Assembly: GCA_949152475.1 (NCBI GenBank)
Contig: OX424563.1
Location: 14,853,001 to 14,917,000, forward strand
Direction: 5' to 3'
Source of the DNA: Terebella lapidaria
Taxonomy: Eukaryota; Annelida; Polychaeta; Terebellida; Terebellidae
DNA length: 64,000 bases
Part shown: positions 62,273 to 64,000 of the stretch, piece after piece
Numbering within the stretch: the first letter of the stretch is position 1
How the letters are laid out: the number at the start of each line of letters is the position of its first letter
Position numbers and translations under genes: made by a program
Notes under the pieces: generated by a model
The model's input: the letters and a program-made list of their open reading frames with translations, nothing else
The model's database searches: none
Told to the model about the DNA's origin: nothing

Positions 62273-62379
62273 TGTTTCATGTTTATAGCTGATGAATATA
62301 CCTGATGGTATTAAGCGAGCTCCATACATAATAAAGGTCTTCTTGCATTATCGCTCAAGCTTGGGTTGAACTTGAAACA
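62273..62379 (+). repeat. 3' LTR of the Ty3/gypsy element
   Basis: A 107-bp copy of the 5' LTR, followed by the GTCCT duplication (62380-62384). The host GTCCG-rich element resumes directly after it. Confidence 0.9.
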
Positions 62380-62768
62380 GTCCTGGTACTCCGGAAGTAC
62401 ACCGGGAGTCTACCGTGTCTGATCCGTTGTACTCCGGGGTGATCCGTGGCCCGTCCGGGATCATAGGGTCCGAAAAGGTATAAAAGGGACTTAAAATCAG
62501 AACCTCTATATCAGTTCTTCAGGGGACTGTCCGTGGCTTTTGTTCGTGGCTCGTCCGTGTGTATTCCGGGTATATGGGACCATAAAAACAACTTACAATT
62601 TTTGGCACATTTAATTACTTTTATCCGGGGTGATCCGGGATGTTTCGTCCGTGACTAGTCCGGGACACAGTCCGGGTAGGTGGGACTGGGGCTTAAATGT
62701 CCCACTTTGACTCATCAACTGATGGCACTGTTTTGCGTTGATCACCTCATCCACGCCTCGCCTAAAGT

Positions 62769-63326
62769 CAAGTTCAACACAAAACCTCATATGATTTTTG
62801 GCCATAACTTCGTTTTGGATTGTTGGATCAATTTGAAATTTTGTTTGTTTCCATTTGGCATAAAACCATATTTTTTCACCAAATTTCAGACTTCTATCTT
62901 GAAAACAGAAAAAGTTGGCAATCTACCCCAATGTTAAATTTCACATCAAACAGGAAATTTGCAAGTCTGAACATAATTTGGCATGTTGTACGAGGTTAGC
63001 ATTGCACAGTACTTTGTAAGAATGATATTTTATCAAAAAACACCTGTACGATTCTTCAAACTCCAAAATTTTCCTCATATAACGTTTCTTAGCGGAATGA
63101 AGAGCATGAAATCCCCATAATTGCTCGATTTTCTGTGGTCCGATTTATGTCCAACATTTAACATTGGGGTAGATTGCCAACTTTTTTAGTTTTCGAGATA
63201 GAAGTCTGAAATTTGGTGAAAAAATATGGTTTTGTGCCAAATGGAAATATATAAAATTTCAATTTGATCCGACCATCCTAAACGAAGTTATGGCCGAAAA
63301 TCATATGAGGTTTTGTGTTGAACTTG
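62769..63326. repeat. Large foldback repeat with ~171-bp arms
   Basis: The arm 62769-62939 (CAAGTTCAACACAAAACCTC, then TTGGCCATAACTTCGTTTTG, ending CTACCCCAATGTTAAAT) is repeated inverted at 63156-63326 with a few changes. About 216 bp of unrelated sequence separates the arms. There is no ORF of note. It may be a foldback transposon; no target duplication could be fixed. Confidence 0.8.
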
Positions 63327-64000
63327 AGTATACATGTAAAGGCTCAGTCTGGATGACATGACTCGTGTCGAGAAAACACTGCCATGCATTTTCTCGCGCG
63401 CTGATACAGATTTGAAGGATTTTCAAATAACATTTTACAACATGTGGAATAAACAAAACGCGTTCGGTATGCATTCTCCCGGACTTCTCATTGATGACAA
63501 CCAATGACAAAAAAACATGGAGTGCGATCATGATTTTTCTCAGCACTTGTCACGCAGGACTCGCCTGAAGGCTCGGCCTACATGATCGTACCAAAAATAA
63601 TATAGAGGCTGGCATCTTTATTATTTTTGATGCCACTCGAAAGGATTAGGCCACTCATATTATAATCTTGAGTGGAGTTCGTTCCAAAAGAGATATCGTA
63701 CGTCATGACAGTGACACCAATGAGCTTCCGTACTGATCAGACGCTGTGAGCTTGAATCCGTTACGACGCGAGAGATTGAAAAGAAAACCATGGAACGACA
63801 AACGTTGTGTTTCTTCTTGATCTCGTCAGTCACATAGAGTAGGGTAAACCATACAGTTTTCGGACACTTTTAAGGTGAAATCTCAATAATGACTGTAGTG
63901 AAATATGCTAGATGATTTATTTTACATGCACCGGTATATGCACGTAAATGTGGTAAAAGTTATAAAGTTATGGAGTTCCTGAAGGGACATTACGACTTAC
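63327..64000. other. Right edge, no feature seen
   Basis: Unique-looking A+T-rich DNA with short chance ORFs only. No exon, repeat or RNA gene was recognised. Confidence 0.45.

Larger units (their letters stand above)
57536..62379 (+). mobile_element. Ty3/gypsy LTR retrotransposon, nearly whole, young
   Basis: Two 107-bp LTRs (57536-57642 and 62273-62379) start TGTTTCATG and end TTGAAACA, and differ at one visible base. GTCCT is duplicated on both sides. A candidate primer site, TGGTGGCAGCGG, follows the left LTR, and a purine tract, AAAAAGAGGGA, precedes the right LTR. The very short LTRs suggest a Mag-like lineage of Ty3/gypsy. The near-identical LTRs point to a recent insertion. The coding region appears almost whole, with about one break. 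Confidence 0.92.
57153..62693. mobile_element. GTCCG-rich TIR element (PIF/Harbinger-like target), split by a Ty3/gypsy insertion
   Basis: Both ends carry AGCCCCAGTCCCACCTACCC as a perfect inverted repeat, flanked by TAA (57150-57152, 62694-62696). Without the retroelement it is about 690 bp, made largely of degenerate GTCCGTG and GTCCGGG words and much more G+C-rich than its surroundings. A TAA duplication fits PIF/Harbinger-type elements. No transposase is seen. Confidence 0.75.

Overview
This is nuclear DNA of an animal, most likely a marine invertebrate. It has spliced genes with ordinary GT-AG introns, long A+T-rich non-coding stretches with many TACATGTA-type words, and heavy loads of small DNA transposons and tandem-core dispersed repeats of the 'pearl'/Helentron-like kind known from bivalves and other marine invertebrates. 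The phylum cannot be fixed from the sequence. A lophotrochozoan or an invertebrate deuterostome would both fit.

Three host genes can be read with confidence. (1) A large minus-strand gene fills 1-21139 and runs off the left edge. It has at least 15 small exons encoding proline-rich SH3-ligand stretches and acidic tyrosine motifs (YNEP, YEAL, YMEP, YEEP, YLCP). Its N-terminal third resembles the BLNK/SLP-76 adaptor family. It has a second, alternative first exon at 17725-18097, and nearly all internal exons are symmetric phase 0. (2) A complete, single-exon UBE2I (UBC9, the SUMO E2 enzyme) lies on the plus strand at 47777-48259. (3) A complete eight-exon EXOSC1 (CSL4, an exosome cap subunit) lies on the minus strand at 50472-55362, tail to tail with UBE2I. 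It has one GC-AG intron holding a partial duplicate of exon 7. A weak two-exon plus-strand model lies at 22185-22921, head to head with gene 1.

The rest is mostly repeats. In 1-21 kb, introns of gene 1 hold a 49-bp minisatellite that starts exactly at an exon/donor junction, a TA-flanked transposon inserted into it, and several MITEs. In 23.7-28.5 kb and 29.3-36.1 kb lie three families of tandem-core elements, called P1, P2 and P3 here. One stack consists of three P1 copies nested inside each other inside a P2. Their cores are packed with AGGTCA-type nuclear-receptor half-sites. The stretch 36-47.6 kb is intergenic with MITEs, a tRNA-like SINE and an hAT MITE inside another P2 copy. Two hAT-type elements with perfect 8-bp duplications sit in EXOSC1 intron 2. 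At the right end, a young Ty3/gypsy retrotransposon (57536-62379) has inserted into a GTCCG-rich element with TAA target duplications. A large foldback repeat follows.

There is no CRISPR array, operon, rRNA gene or convincing tRNA gene. Splice models come from reading junctions and phase by eye; no transcript data were available.
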